Source: Scleromitrula shiraiana
Taxonomy: Eukaryota; Ascomycota; Leotiomycetes; Helotiales; Sclerotiniaceae
DNA: 64,000 nt
NCBI GenBank assembly: GCA_028455995.1
Contig: JABELC010000003.1
Location: 1,860,001-1,924,000 of the forward strand
Direction: 5' to 3'
The notes beneath the pieces are model-generated. The model was not told the DNA's origin, searched no databases, and saw only the letters and a program-made list of their open reading frames with translations. Position numbers and translations under genes: made by a program. This document shows, piece after piece, positions 1 through 10,829 of the stretch (positions are counted from its first letter, which is position 1; each line of letters opens with the position of its first letter).

Positions 1-2520
1 CATATTTTATTTAAATTAATTTAATATTAGATTTTTAATATATAATATTAATAATTTTTTTTTAATGATATTTTAGATCTTTGTATTTATTTTGATATAT
101 ATATACTTTTTTATTTTTTTAATTTCTTTTTTAATTTTGTTTGCATTGAAAATTACAATTATTTTAATTATAATTATTTTGATTATTCTAAAATATATAG
201 TAATTTTAATTAAATTAATTTTGATTAGATTGAATTTGACCAAATTAAATTTAATTAAATTGATTTTAACTAAATTGAAATATATAATTGTTTTAATTAT
301 AATAATTTTTATTGTAGTTATTTATATTATGATGATTTTGATTAGATTGATTTTGATTAAATTGATTTTGATTAGATTAATTCTGATTAAATTGATTTTG
401 ATTAGGGTGATTTTAACTAAATTAAGATATATAATTATTTTGATTATAATGATTTTTATTATAATTATTTCTATTTTAATGATTTTAATTATTATATAAT
501 ATATAAATATTAAATAGAGTTATATATCAAGTAATATAGTTTATTAGATTATATAATGTTATTATTAAGATAATCTTAAATAAATATTCAGAATTGATTT
601 TTATTGTAAATTAGATATTTTTTGATAATTTGTTAAAATATTTTAGGAAATTAATTATTATTTATATAATTGAAATATTTTATTTAATTTGCTTTTTTTT
701 AATTTGTTTTTTTGCATTTTTTTTATTTTTTTTTTATTTTAAATCTTTTATTATTGTTTTTATATTATTGAATCTAAGTTTTATTAATCGATTTTTATAG
801 ATTTCCTTTAAGTAGGCTTTAATCCATTTAAGGTATAATTTTATATATATTACATTTTATAATGTATAAATTATTAATATGAATATATTAATATAAATAT
901 CATTTTTTTATAATGCTTTTCTTATTATTATTAAATATTCTTTATTTAATATTTAAAGCATTTTCACTTTTATATCTTTAAATATTCTTTTAAAATCTAT
1001 TTATAAATTTGTATTAATAAATATTTTCAAATTATTAATTATATATTTATTAAGTTTATATTTTAAATAATAGTTTATTATATATAGATTTTCTATATTA
1101 TATTTTTTATATTTATTAATAAAATCTAAATCACTTAAAGATAATTTATTAAATAGATTTTTATAGTGCTCTTTGTTTTATTTGAATTTAAAATTTTAAT
1201 TATATTTAAAATCATATATATTATTATTCTTTTATTGTTGTTTTTTTTTAAATTAAATATAAACTCTTTAAAAATATTATTTATTATATTTTTAAATAAA
1301 AAGATCTTCATTTATATTTATAATATCAAAATTTATATTTGTTTAAATATTTTTTATTAATATTATTTTTATAATAGATTTATATATATTAAACTTTTAT
1401 TAAAATCTTTTAATAATATTTTTAATATTAATTAAAGTTTTTTAATTTAATTAAAAATTTATTTTAATCATTAAAATCTTAATAATAATTCTAAATTTGA
1501 AATATTTCTATTTGATAGATTGTTTTTCTTTTATAATTATTTAAAATTTATATTTATACTTGTATTTCTTGATTTTATTTTTTTTTCTACGTTGTTTTTG
1601 TCCACTATATTATCTATAGTATCATAATATAAAATAAAGAAATGTTTTTAATAATACTTTATATTTATTTATTAAATAATATAGTAATTATTATTAAATT
1701 CATTTTTACTTAATTTCTTTATTATTTATTAAACAAATATCTAATATTAAATTAAAAATTTAATCTAATAAAACTTTAAGTTAAATATAATTACTCTAAT
1801 TTATAAAATAAATCTAATATCAAATTAGAATTCGTTTTAATAAAGTTTTTAAATCGAATATAATTATTTTAATTTATAAAATGAATATATAATAAATAAA
1901 TTCATTATAAAATAAAAAAAAATAAAATAATAATAAAAAATATAGAAATATAAAAAAAAGAATTATTAAAAGTTTTTTATAAAAGTTTTTAAATAAAGGT
2001 TTTTATATAAATAATTTTATTATTGTCTTTATAATTGTAATAAAATAATTATTATTATTAATATTTTTATTTATTAAAATATTTTTTTAAATAATATAAT
2101 ATATATTTAAATAACATAATATAATTCATATTTTTATCATTACTTTATTTATAATAGATATTTAAATTTTATAATTTTAAATTTAATTTAAAAATTATTT
2201 AGTTTATAATAAATATTCAAGTTTTATAATATTTAAACTAAAATTAAAGATTATTATTTTTATAATAAATATTTAAATATTATAAAGTTTAATTCTTTCT
2301 TTTATTAAAAACTAAATAATTTATAAATTTTTTCATTATTAAAAATTATAAAAAGTTTTTTATTAATAATAAATAAAAACATTTAGAATTTATTAAAATT
2401 AATATTATATATAAAATAAAAGTCCTAATTTATAATATATATATTAATTAGTATTTATATAACTTTAAGAATATAGAATTACATAATTATAAATATTCTT
2501 ATATATTGTATTAATATGTT
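1..2520. other. AT-rich, RIP-like gene-free block
   Basis: The stretch is almost entirely A and T and has stop codons in all frames. Around positions 200-440 a degenerate repeat of TTGATTAAATTGATT-like units creates a Leu/Ile-only reading frame that I regard as spurious. Nothing resembling a gene or transposon protein is readable. The composition changes abruptly at about 2520. Such blocks in filamentous ascomycetes are usually old repeats mutated by repeat-induced point mutation (RIP, CpA to TpA); that origin is inference. Confidence 0.75.
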
Positions 2521-2576
2521 CAAGGAGTTCAAGAAGGGTATTATACGTCGTAGAGAGTATATATCTTCTTTACGGG

Positions 2577-2597
2577 CACGTGACGTAAGGTCACGTG
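2577..2597. repeat. 8-bp perfect inverted repeat CACGTGAC/GTCACGTG
   Basis: CACGTGAC and GTCACGTG are separated by the 5-base spacer GTAAG. The arms contain the E-box core CACGTG. The repeat lies in a short island of normal composition between the AT-rich block and the MITE-like element. It could be a binding site or part of a transposon remnant; no gene adjoins it closely. Confidence 0.5.
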
Positions 2598-2651
2598 TTG
2601 ACTATACAGACAATTACAAAATAACTAAGCAAAAACTACTCTAATACCCTC

Positions 2652-3109
2652 TGGTCCGCCCCATTCGGCAATAAGCCCCATTTGCAAATGGGCTCTCCTA
2701 TTGGTCAATCGGACTACTCCATTAGTCAATCGGACCTTATTGTTGAATGAGGCATCCTATTGATCATTCGGCCAATTTATTAATTAAGTAATTTTGAAGA
2801 TATACTTTTTTTAAAAAAATTTATTTTAAATTAAACTTTATCTATTAACAATAAAATAAATAACAAAAAAATAAAAAATAAAAATTATTAATATTGTTTT
2901 AATGATTTTTTAATTTTTTGATTTCTTTAATTTTAACATTTTTGATCTCCCTGTTTTTTTATATCTTTATAAAATAAATTCCATTCCAATCAAAAAATTT
3001 AATTTTAAGTCGATTGATCAATGGGATGCCCTATTCGGCAATAAGGTCCGATTGATCAATGGGGTAGTCCGATTTACAAATGGGGCTTATTGCCGAATGG
3101 GGCGGACCA
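2652..3109. mobile_element. MITE-like element with ~100-bp terminal inverted repeats
   Basis: The left arm (2652 to about 2771) starts TGGTCCGCCCCATTCGGCAA. The right arm (about 3010-3109) is its reverse complement over nearly its whole length, with a ~17-base indel and a few substitutions. The arms contain recurring CAATCGGAC motifs. The ~240-bp interior is AT-rich and has no coding capacity. CCTC lies immediately outside both ends and could be a 4-bp target duplication, but that is too short to be decisive. The structure fits a non-autonomous foldback or MITE element; the superfamily is not assigned. Confidence 0.75.
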
Positions 3110-3521
3110 CCTCTAATCGAATAATATAAAATAAAATTAACCTCTACTAATTAAATCTAACATCTCTAGCTTAATAATATAAAATTAATCTTCACTAAAT
3201 ACAAAAAATAAACAAATAAAGAAAACATTCTCTATAACTACCTAAAAAACGAAACCTCATATATACATAATAACTATAAAATCTATATCATAAACAAATT
3301 CTATTATAACTCTTCAAACTACATTTTATTATCATTTCTATATTTAGATCTATTCAATCTCATTTATAATCTGACCATCTATTCAATAAAATCTGCCCGT
3401 CCCCCATTACATAAATACTATATAATCTATATCACTTTTTAAATTGACCTTCATTCTTTTATCTCTTTAACTATCTCGTTAAAAAGCTATCCTTATTAGA
3501 GTTCTAGATTTTCTTAAATCT
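3110..3521. other. AT-rich transition without a gene
   Basis: Composition rises gradually from AT-rich towards normal. No coding signal is seen. The 3' end of the downstream minus-strand gene probably lies here. Confidence 0.6.
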
Positions 3522-4382
3522 CTATATAAAAGACTTTCCTGGTTTTCCCTTAGCAATCTTCTCATGCGCTTTTGCTGCCATTTTCTTTGTCTTCTTGGCC
3601 TTCTCCGAGTATATTTTTATGCCCCTGATGTTCAAGTCTTGATTAATAATTGCCGGATTCATCCTTTCCGCGTCAGTCGCATCCCAAGCCGGTTGCCCGC
3701 CCGAACTTTCTCCATGAAGCGCTTTGTAAGCATCTGCACGAGCTTTTTTGATCGATTCTGAGGTTCCTGGTCGTGAACCGCTAACACTGCCAGCAATACT
3801 TTCAGAATCAGTGAACAAATCAGCGTACGGGTTGTCTTGTTGGACTGCTCTATCCAAAATATGGAAAGTTCTAGTTCGATGTGCGATTGTCTCTTCATCA
3901 GGGTTTGATCCAGTCTGCAATAAATGCCTTATACCTTCAAGTTGTTAGAATTGAACGGAAGGGGAATTCAACGTTATCTTACTTTCAGGATTGGTTGGTC
4001 TGCTGTTTTGACAGCCTCTCGTAGATGAGCTCTTGGAACTATCACTAGACCATGTGGATATCACTCGTTGTTGTTGTTGTTGTTTATTTACGAAGAGAGA
4101 AGGCTGCTTGTGTTTAGTAGAAGATGAAGCAACGCTCCTTGGCTCGTAAGTAAATGAGGGTATGTATCCGCTAGAATTACATCCAGGCTCTGACCCACTA
4201 GAAGACATCGAGAATCTAGACGTTCCTTCTCTTGCTATATTCTTAGATTTGGATGCTCCAGTCTCAAAAGAGCCGGACTCTGCGTGCCGATTTTTTTTGG
4301 GGGGTTGAGCTTTGCTTGTTAATATCTCCTGGACATCAGAAATACTGCTCCGGTTCGAGTCTGTTCCTTTGCTTCCACCCAT
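3522..4382 (-). CDS. Hypothetical Ser-rich disordered protein, two exons
   Basis: I deduce exons 4382-3983 and 3934-3522, joined across a 48-bp intron (GTAAGA donor, CTAAC branch site, AG acceptor), giving 270 residues. A stronger-looking acceptor at 3915 would put a stop in frame, so I chose the one that keeps the frame. The N-terminal half is rich in Ser, Gly, Thr and Lys with a Gln run (QQQQQ), so it is probably disordered. The C-terminal third (after residue ~190) has acidic and Lys-rich helical segments ending in KKTKKMAAKAHEKIAKGK, which could bind nucleic acid or act as a nuclear signal. I do not recognise a family. The coding bias looks genuine, but the intron choice needs transcript support. 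Confidence 0.6.
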
Positions 4383-5316
4383 TTTCGTAGCGGATCGTTG
4401 ATAAAGTTGAAGCGTGGTAGAACTAGAGAGAAGGATAGGGTAATAGAAAGTAATGATGATGTGATGTTGGCAATACTGGCTACAATCATGGGTAGGTACT
4501 TATATTCTCCCAACTAGAAGGGCCTCGACCCTTCCTCTTAGGACCAACAGTAATATTCTGCATAAATAAAGAGACATCATATAGGAGGCCGCTTGTACGT
4601 GATCGTCTTACGTAGAATCCGTGCGGTGCTTCTAAAATGAAATAGATTTATTGAAGACCGAAGGTCAGCAAGTGGCTAAAACTACAATAATAGATGCTTT
4701 TCTTTGAGATTATTTGTTGGTAAATGTGGTCGTATTTAGGCCATAAAAAACTCAACAAACGTAATTGAATCACATGAACAATCGTAGGTCAGCCCTCAAC
4801 CAGAGGACGGCCAGACCCACGACCACGCCAGCGAACACCCGAAAAAAGCAAAAGATGTGTGTGGCTGTTTCATAATGCATACATGCATCCAACAGTACTG
4901 TAAGTACTTCACTTGAAGTATCAAGGTATTGTTAAAGATCCAAAATATAGCGACCAAAGTTGTGACCTCACTTGCGTATCGAAATTATCTCATTGGAACG
5001 CACCAAAACGATATTGGGACATGTTCTGTAGTGAGCTCTGCAAGAGAAATAGAACCTTGATGTTTTTATGATTCTTGTAAGCCAAAAATATTCCTATGAG
5101 TAAGATTTCTCCGGCTTGTCTCTCCTTCATTGATGTACAAATTCCATAGCCATGCATCTTGCAATATCCTGTAAAATACAACAGAACCGGAGATCGCGGA
5201 TTATCTAGGCGCCGCTATTGTCCTAGCAGGCAGATGCACTCATCACTCTTCAGCGTCGATCTCCATCTTAACATTGTATTTGATATCTGTTGGTTCATTC
5301 CTCGATCCCCACCTAC
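4383..5316. other. Intergenic region, no gene seen
   Basis: It holds the promoter side of the upstream minus-strand gene and the 3' flank of the bL34m gene. A 62-codon open frame at 4990-5181 on the minus strand has no supporting features. Confidence 0.5.
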
Positions 5317-5765
5317 TCAATGACTCAGCGTACTCCTTCCCTTCGACTTTCTCCTTTGTAAAGTTGCTCTTCCCTTCCGCGTCCTGATCCTGCTTAAAAA
5401 TCCATGTCTCCTCTTCCTGACAAAATGACTTGGACTAAATGTATTTCGAGGCCCACAACGAACTTGTGTTGTGCCAAGTGCCGGATGTGTTGAAATTTTT
5501 GGAAGAAGGTCGAGTGCACTGGATTCAGAAGTCGCAATGGGTACGATAGACTTCGATGGAGATGATCTGAATGCTGAGGGGGAAATGGTAGGTCGTAATG
5601 GTGTAATGGATGTAAATGTTCTGTGATTTCATTTGTGAGTGTGAGGACAGTGAGATGTTGCTTGGTGCTTATTTACCTTCTTGAAAGAAAGGAATTGGAA
5701 TGTGAAGTAATTCTTGATACTACGGGACTGGCTCGAAGGCCGTGAGAGCATCGAATACACAACAT
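5317..5765 (-). CDS. MRPL34: Mitochondrial large-subunit ribosomal protein bL34m
   Basis: Exon 1 is 5765-5677 and exon 2 is 5620-5317, separated by a 56-bp intron (GTAAAT donor, CACAG acceptor), giving 130 residues. The C-terminal ~45 residues carry the L34 signature: RNTFSPSHFVRKRRHGFLSR, then a basic segment ending RKSKGRSTLSH. This matches the bacterial pattern FQPS..KR.R.HGFRAR...GR..L.RRRAKGR. L34 is a small, very basic protein embedded in 23S rRNA near the peptide exit side. The first ~40 residues are rich in Arg and Ser and poor in acidic residues, as expected of a mitochondrial presequence. Start ATG 5765 is the only one whose frame joins exon 2 correctly. The gene is missed by simple ORF scans because the L34 frame has no ATG. 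It diverges from the RPA14-like gene, 225 bp away. Confidence 0.9.
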
Positions 5766-5990
5766 TTTGTCTGTTTATGAATGTCCCGATTTGTTCTCAA
5801 GATCGAGGTTGACCTCAGTATTCAAAATTGAAACGACGCTAGCGGGTTATTTTCCGCTTTGTCGCAAAAAAAATCTAGAGGTTCACTAAATGATGCTTTT
5901 TATTGCCATAACAATTGTACCAATTGACCACATACATTTTTCGAATATTCAGACTCTTGAGTTTTGTCAATAATTCAATAAGATCTAAAT
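5766..5990. promoter_or_regulatory. Compact bidirectional promoter (bL34m / RPA14-like)
   Basis: Only 225 bp separate two divergent start codons. Both products serve ribosome production (mitochondrial ribosome and Pol I), so shared control is plausible but inferred. No clear TATA box is visible. Confidence 0.5.
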
Positions 5991-6587
5991 ATGTCAGCAT
6001 TTCCTCCGCACAAGTCCATTCCTTCTATTCCTGTTTCCCAGGACATTGCCCTTAGATTCCTTCAAGACTACCTATCTCTTACATCGACTACTCCATACCT
6101 TCTTCCAAACGCGAAGCTCGAACCTACGGGACCTACCATTGGTAGCAGTCATTCCAGCGTCACTTTACATAACTTACAACGAGTTGAGGCTGGTCTACGT
6201 GGAGAATGGCTTGCGCCGACATTAGAATTGGAGGAGGGACAGGGTGTTGAAGTTGCAAAAGGCATGGATGATGGTACACAGCAAGGGAGTGGAGAGGGAG
6301 ATCATATGGAGGTAGACGGTTGGCAGGACAAGGAAGAATATCAGCGGGAACAGAGTATTGATAATGGAGAGATAGTTCCGACGGTGCGGGCTGTGCAAAT
6401 GGATAGCGATTTGGAGGTTGAGCCAACTGCGAAGACTACCCAAAGTTTCACAGTACCATTGAGAAACAACAACGATGCTAAAAATGTCAAGAAGGATAAG
6501 GGACAACGAAAAGCTGATAAGAAAGCTAAGTTAAAGGCTTCGCACAGAGAGAAAGAGATGAAAAGGCAGGGTCAAGCAGATCAATGA
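5991..6587 (+). CDS. RPA14: Probable RNA polymerase I subunit RPA14-like protein
   Basis: A single exon encodes 198 residues. Residues ~8-30 (SIPSIPVSQDIALRFLQDYL) and ~55-75 (SVTLHNLQRVEAGLRGEWL) resemble the two conserved blocks of fungal Rpa14: a PxxVxxxxALxFLxxFL-type helix and a second helix of the form L..L.RI..GL.G. Between and after them the chain is acidic and low-complexity (GMDDGTQQGSGEGDHMEVDG). The tail is very Lys-rich (KKDKGQRKADKKAKLKASHR). Rpa14 pairs with Rpa43 in the Pol I stalk and helps recruit Rrn3. The basic tail is longer than in yeast Rpa14 (137 aa) but similar in character to filamentous-fungal versions. The stop lies 94 bp from the converging STE24 stop, so the transcripts probably overlap. 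The family call rests on weak motifs. Confidence 0.6.
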   Translation: MSAFPPHKSIPSIPVSQDIALRFLQDYLSLTSTTPYLLPNAKLEPTGPTIGSSHSSVTLHNLQRVEAGLRGEWLAPTLELEEGQGVEVAKGMDDGTQQGSGEGDHMEVDGWQDKEEYQREQSIDNGEIVPTVRAVQMDSDLEVEPTAKTTQSFTVPLRNNNDAKNVKKDKGQRKADKKAKLKASHREKEMKRQGQADQ

Positions 6588-6681
6588 GAGAATATGAAAC
6601 CCAATAAATCAACAACACTTCAAGCGATTGATCTAGACCAATTTATCATTCTCCGTTCTATATCATTCTATAATGGTATAT

Positions 6682-8206
6682 CTACAACTCCCTACCGCTG
6701 GTCTTTGCGATCTTCTCATCCTTTACCTCCTTCACATCTGCCACTGGCGCACCACTCGACTTCCATCCCAAAGCTCCCAATCTCTCAGACAAGATGGGAT
6801 GTGAGAAGTGGTAGCTTGCATACATCCAATCCGCATCCATGGTGCTCAAGTTCTGGATCTGCAATTTGATCAATGACCGAGCCAGCTCGGCCTTATATCC
6901 TAGCCCTTGCGCGAAGTTGTCTGCTTCAAATTCATACTTCCTGCTCAAGATATTCATCAAGAGCTTGAGCACTGTGTCCATGGGGGCGAGTGCATCAGAA
7001 AACAGGATAAATCCGATTATGATGGGGAATTCGTTATGGAAGCCGAAGGATTGGTACAAGGACCGGTTGTTGATGAAGACAGAGAAAAGAGCAAATATGT
7101 AGAAGAAATGGGCCTGAAAAAAGGTCAATAAAAGCTTTCAAAATCTTGAGCAACCCCTGCTTACCTGTGAGATACCGAAAAGCTTTGTTGTGTGTCCGCG
7201 ACTCCAGTGACCAAGCTCGTGTGCCAATACAGCCACAATCTCTTGAGTCTCACTCTTCTCAATCAAAGTATCGTAAATAACAATGTGCTTTTTCCATGGG
7301 AGACCAAAGAAATAGGCGTTACTGTGTGCACTACGCTTGCTACCATCAATAACATGCAATTCGTGAAGAGGGAAATTTAATCTTCTAGCAAGGTCTTCAA
7401 CACCATCCTTCAATTCTCCAGGTTGCAGGGGAGAAAGCTTGTTGAATAGAGGCAAGATCGTAATTGGGTATACCGTAATCATGAAAACCTGTAATCCAGC
7501 ACCAAACATCCACAAATAGTAGAAGAATTGATTGCCAGTCTTTTGTATAATTGCGAGGAAAGCAGCGAGGATTGGTGGGGTAAGAGTAAATGCCAACATT
7601 TGTCCTTTCAACATATCTGTGACGAAGAGCTTGGTTGTTTGCTTGTTGAAACCAAATTTCTCCTCTAAAACGAATGTTTGATAAATTGAAGTAGGAAGTG
7701 ATAGAATCTGCTGAATAACAATGAAGGTAAGAACGAAGACGATCGAGTGAGAGATCTCGCCGGAGAATCGAGCCGGTGCGAATTGTAGAAGCCATGATCC
7801 AGTGAGGTCCCAGAGCTTTGGGAGGATGTCGTAGTAGATGAATGCCGTGTTCTGAATTTGTCCATAGAGTCCTGCAATGAAACCGAATTGTGCTTTTGCC
7901 CTTCCATATGCCTGTTGGCCGTCAATGGGTGTTGGGAAGGATCTGACAAGGCTGACATACCTGGCTTTTATCGAAAACCTCTTGAGATACCTCATATGAT
8001 AGAACCTTTGGTGGACGGTTTTGCTTTAAGACCTGATACTGACGTAGAGAGAGAAATCCTTCGAAAAGGTATTGTGCGAGAGAAAATCCAACGATGAGCT
8101 TCTTCCATGGAAATAATGGCCTATCAAGGAACTGCGCAAGGCGCTGGAAATTATTAGTACCATTCAGAATACAGTGAGGGAATTGTTATACCTGAAGGAA
8201 ATCCAT
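6682..8206 (-). CDS. STE24: CAAX prenyl protease 1 (Ste24, M48 metalloprotease)
   Basis: Four exons (8206-8192, 8143-7961, 7911-7165, 7113-6682) are joined by 48-, 49- and 51-bp introns and give 458 residues, normal for Ste24. The first exon encodes only MDFLQ. The zinc site is LAHELGHW (HELGH, H297/E298/H301), with the distal ligand in KYEFEADNFA. Multiple hydrophobic segments fit the seven-helix ER membrane barrel. The N-terminal M48_N region is recognisable (QAYGRAKAQFGFIAGLYGQI). Ste24 removes the -aaX tripeptide and makes the second cleavage of prenylated a-factor-type precursors at the ER and inner nuclear membrane. The C-terminus is Lys/Asp-rich. No lesion is seen. The frame is continuous through all four exons, which supports the splice sites. 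Confidence 0.95.
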
Positions 8207-9086
8207 CTTGAACCCAAAATCAAAAACAAGTTGTGGAAAATCTTTCAATAAGGAAAAAGATGGTGTCGAAAAAATTGAAGGAAACGAAAGTATGCAATTG
8301 ATGTTGATACGGTGCCTTGAAAGATGTGTCCATCGCCTAAAACCTAGCTCAGTCATCTCAGCCTAGCTCTTTGACAACTTGAGGTTTCACTACCACCACC
8401 AAACAATTACTATATGATAATCAATCCACAGACTACTAATAATCAATGATTGAAAGCCATTGATGAAGTAATCATGGCATTCAAAAGTATGTTCTAAAAA
8501 TATCTGTATTCAAGTGAACACTTCGATGGATTTTAAAGATATGCTTTGTAGTATCACGGCTTCAAGTGGCTTGCTGTTATTGGCGATTCTTTCGCAATGA
8601 GACAACGTTTTCTACTTGGAATACTTTACAATAGATTTCGGGCCTTGTTTTATGATCACGATGTATCGTATTATCCAGTGTGTTTCGATGTCAACTCAAC
8701 ATATCTCTAAAGTGTTATGAAATCATACATTATTACTCAGCTCCAAGACTTGAGGTTTTTCATGTGGCAATCAGATTTGGTTCACGGTATTACAACAATA
8801 GATATCATCATGTTTAATCTTTGCGCGACAGTTCATATCGGATATCGATTGTCACCGACAAGTGCTTCTTTCGTGCCCCTTCCGCGGAGGTTGTTATTCG
8901 ATTCCAAGAAGACGGCAGGCCTATAGTCGCGCGGCGCTGACACCACGGGGCTTAATCTGCTAATTTATTTAGCCTGAGGGTGTATGTTCTTCCTATGATT
9001 GATCTACATTACCACATATGTCGTGTCAGCAAAACACCTTAGCTGCACAACGCCTGTTTTTGAAAACTTGTCGGTTTATACAAGCG

Positions 9087-9107
9087 CCGACATCCTACAG
9101 ATGTCGG
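9087..9107. promoter_or_regulatory. CCGACATC-N5-GATGTCGG inverted repeat
   Basis: A perfect 8-bp palindrome with a 5-base centre lies about 260 bp upstream of the nitroreductase start. A further TGTCGG lies at about 9069 and GGCCGATG at about 9125. Inverted CCG..CGG half-sites are typical of Zn(II)2Cys6 regulators, so this may be a binding site; the regulator is unknown. Confidence 0.35.
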
Positions 9108-9223
9108 TCTTCATCTTTACACAAGGCCGATGAAGGCGATACATGTTGAGAACACCATCAATTATTACTATCGATTTGCTATGTCATCCGAAGATTTCCC
9201 CAGTAGGTATGGAGGGCAAGCAG

Positions 9224-9233
9224 ATATATAAAG
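9224..9233 (+). promoter_or_regulatory. TATA-like box of the nitroreductase gene
   Basis: ATATATAAAG lies 133 bp before the start codon and is followed by an A/C-rich leader typical of strong fungal 5' UTRs. Confidence 0.5.
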
Positions 9234-9365
9234 AATTGGAATTCCTGATAGAAAAATGAATTCTACAGATCCATATCAAACACACAATACAATATCAAGT
9301 ACTACAATCAAACAACTAAAGAGCAAATAAACAAATAAATAGTCAACCCACTACACACAATCAAC

Positions 9366-10067
9366 ATGCCTCACGCAACAGAAACAACAACCAATCAAGA
9401 GCTGGCATCCTGCCCCCAGATGACATTGACCGAATCAATCCTATCGCGCCATTCTACACGCGCCTTTCTCTCCACCTCCGTCCCCAAATCCACCCTCCTC
9501 TCCACCCTCCAACTCGCTCAAAATGCCCCCTCAAAGGCCAACATCCAACCTCACCGCGTCTACCTCCTCACCGGCCCCGCCCTCACCAATCTGAAGCAAA
9601 AGCTCACTCACATCGCTTCTCAATATACCCCGGATGTCGAGGAGCTCCCGCTCGAGTTCCGCCACTATCGCTCCGAAATAGGCGCTCAAGTATACGGTAA
9701 AGGATGGGGACTCGCCCGATCCGACATCGAGGGTAGAAGAGTAGCTGTGATGAGGAATTTTAGATTTTTTGATGCGCCGTGTGCGGCGATTGTTTGCATC
9801 GATAAACGACTCACGGGGGCGGATATGGTTGGGGTAGGAATGTGGTTGCAGAATTGGTTGCTGGCACTTACGGATAAGGGAGTTGGTAGTTGTGTGGAGG
9901 TTAGTGTGGCGGGGTATCCGGAGACCTTGAGGGAAGAGTGTGGGATTGAGGATGGGTTGGAGATTTTGTGTGGGGTGGCGGTTGGGTATGAGGATCGGGA
10001 GATGAGGGTTAATGCAATGAGGAATAAAAAAGAGAATGTCGAGAAGAATGTGATGTTTCTGGAATAG
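9366..10067 (+). CDS. Nitroreductase-family FMN oxidoreductase
   Basis: A single exon encodes 233 residues. The FMN phosphate-binding signature is at the N-terminus (ESILSRHSTRAFLSTSVP, residues ~23-40), followed by LQLAQNAPSKANIQPHRVYL, the usual A.pSa.N.Qpw motif. The C-terminal half has the conserved region with GVGMWLQNWLLAL and GVGSC, and GYEDRE near the end. These enzymes use NAD(P)H to reduce nitro groups, quinones or flavins, generally as homodimers in the cytosol. The length is typical of NfsB/NfnB-type fungal members. No targeting signal is visible. Codon composition shifts from C-rich in the 5' half to G-rich in the 3' half. The natural substrate cannot be inferred. Confidence 0.85.
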   Translation: MPHATETTTNQELASCPQMTLTESILSRHSTRAFLSTSVPKSTLLSTLQLAQNAPSKANIQPHRVYLLTGPALTNLKQKLTHIASQYTPDVEELPLEFRHYRSEIGAQVYGKGWGLARSDIEGRRVAVMRNFRFFDAPCAAIVCIDKRLTGADMVGVGMWLQNWLLALTDKGVGSCVEVSVAGYPETLREECGIEDGLEILCGVAVGYEDREMRVNAMRNKKENVEKNVMFLE

Positions 10068-10829
10068 GAGATCGGTTGCATCAAGGGTTTAGACTGATAA
10101 GCTGGGAATTGGAGGAAAGAATCTAGAGCATATTGAGGTGTTTGAACAACGAAAGAATGGTTGGATTTTGCATGGATAGACTTGGTATTTGGAAGCACCA
10201 ATGGAGCTACGCCTCTTCATCTTTATATATACTGTATTATACTATCTTTTAAATGGTGTGTGATAATAGTAAATTTAAACCAATTGGATTAATAGACCCA
10301 CTATCTTGCAAGTCACCCAATTGGTGAACAATAAGTTTGAAGAAATTATGGACATCTATATCTGTTGATTCTGCTTACTGAGAAATCTAATAGCATTAAA
10401 TGCTATAGGTAACTATATAAATACATAGCAAAGGTCTCAAATGCAATTGAAATATTTGGTCGGCTAAATATGTACTCCTCATGGAAAATGTCTACCTACA
10501 TGCCGAGCAAAGTAATAGTTAGGCGTCATGGGTGTTCAGAAATAGCTCAAATACCGTATAATCACACCAGTTTGAGGTTGATCCACGCTAAACTTCTCAC
10601 CGATATCCAATTAGCCTCCTTCTCGTTGCTAGCCATATCCAAAGCAGTAATAGGGACTTCAAACTGTCATCGTTATATGGTAGGACTTCGTTGATGTTGA
10701 GTAAGCTCAAATGCTTGCTAACGCGACATCAAATAGTTACCATTATTATTTAATAATCCAATGAATTCGGAACACCTCACTGAACATATCTCAAAGCCCT
10801 ACCTTCCCCAACTTCTGATCTCTGTTACA
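10068..10829. other. Intergenic region, no gene supported
   Basis: It holds the nitroreductase 3' flank. A 74-codon frame at 10470-10694 has no recognisable features. Confidence 0.5.

Larger units (their letters stand above)
8207..9365. other. Intergenic region between STE24 and nitroreductase
   Basis: It contains the STE24 promoter and a ~1 kb upstream region of the nitroreductase gene, including an inverted repeat and a TATA-like box listed separately. A 69-codon open frame at 8717-8926 shows no protein-like features. Confidence 0.5.

Noticed and set aside
92..499. 135-codon Leu/Ile-only open frame in the AT-rich block
   Set aside because: It arises from degenerate TTGATTAAATTG-like repeats; composition is not that of a protein.
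3915..3982. 68-bp intron using the TTGCAG acceptor in the first gene
   Set aside because: It gives an in-frame TGA within a few codons; the 48-bp alternative keeps a long open frame.
4990..5181. 62-codon minus-strand frame downstream of bL34m
   Set aside because: No motif, no promoter signal, and it falls in the bL34m 3' flank.
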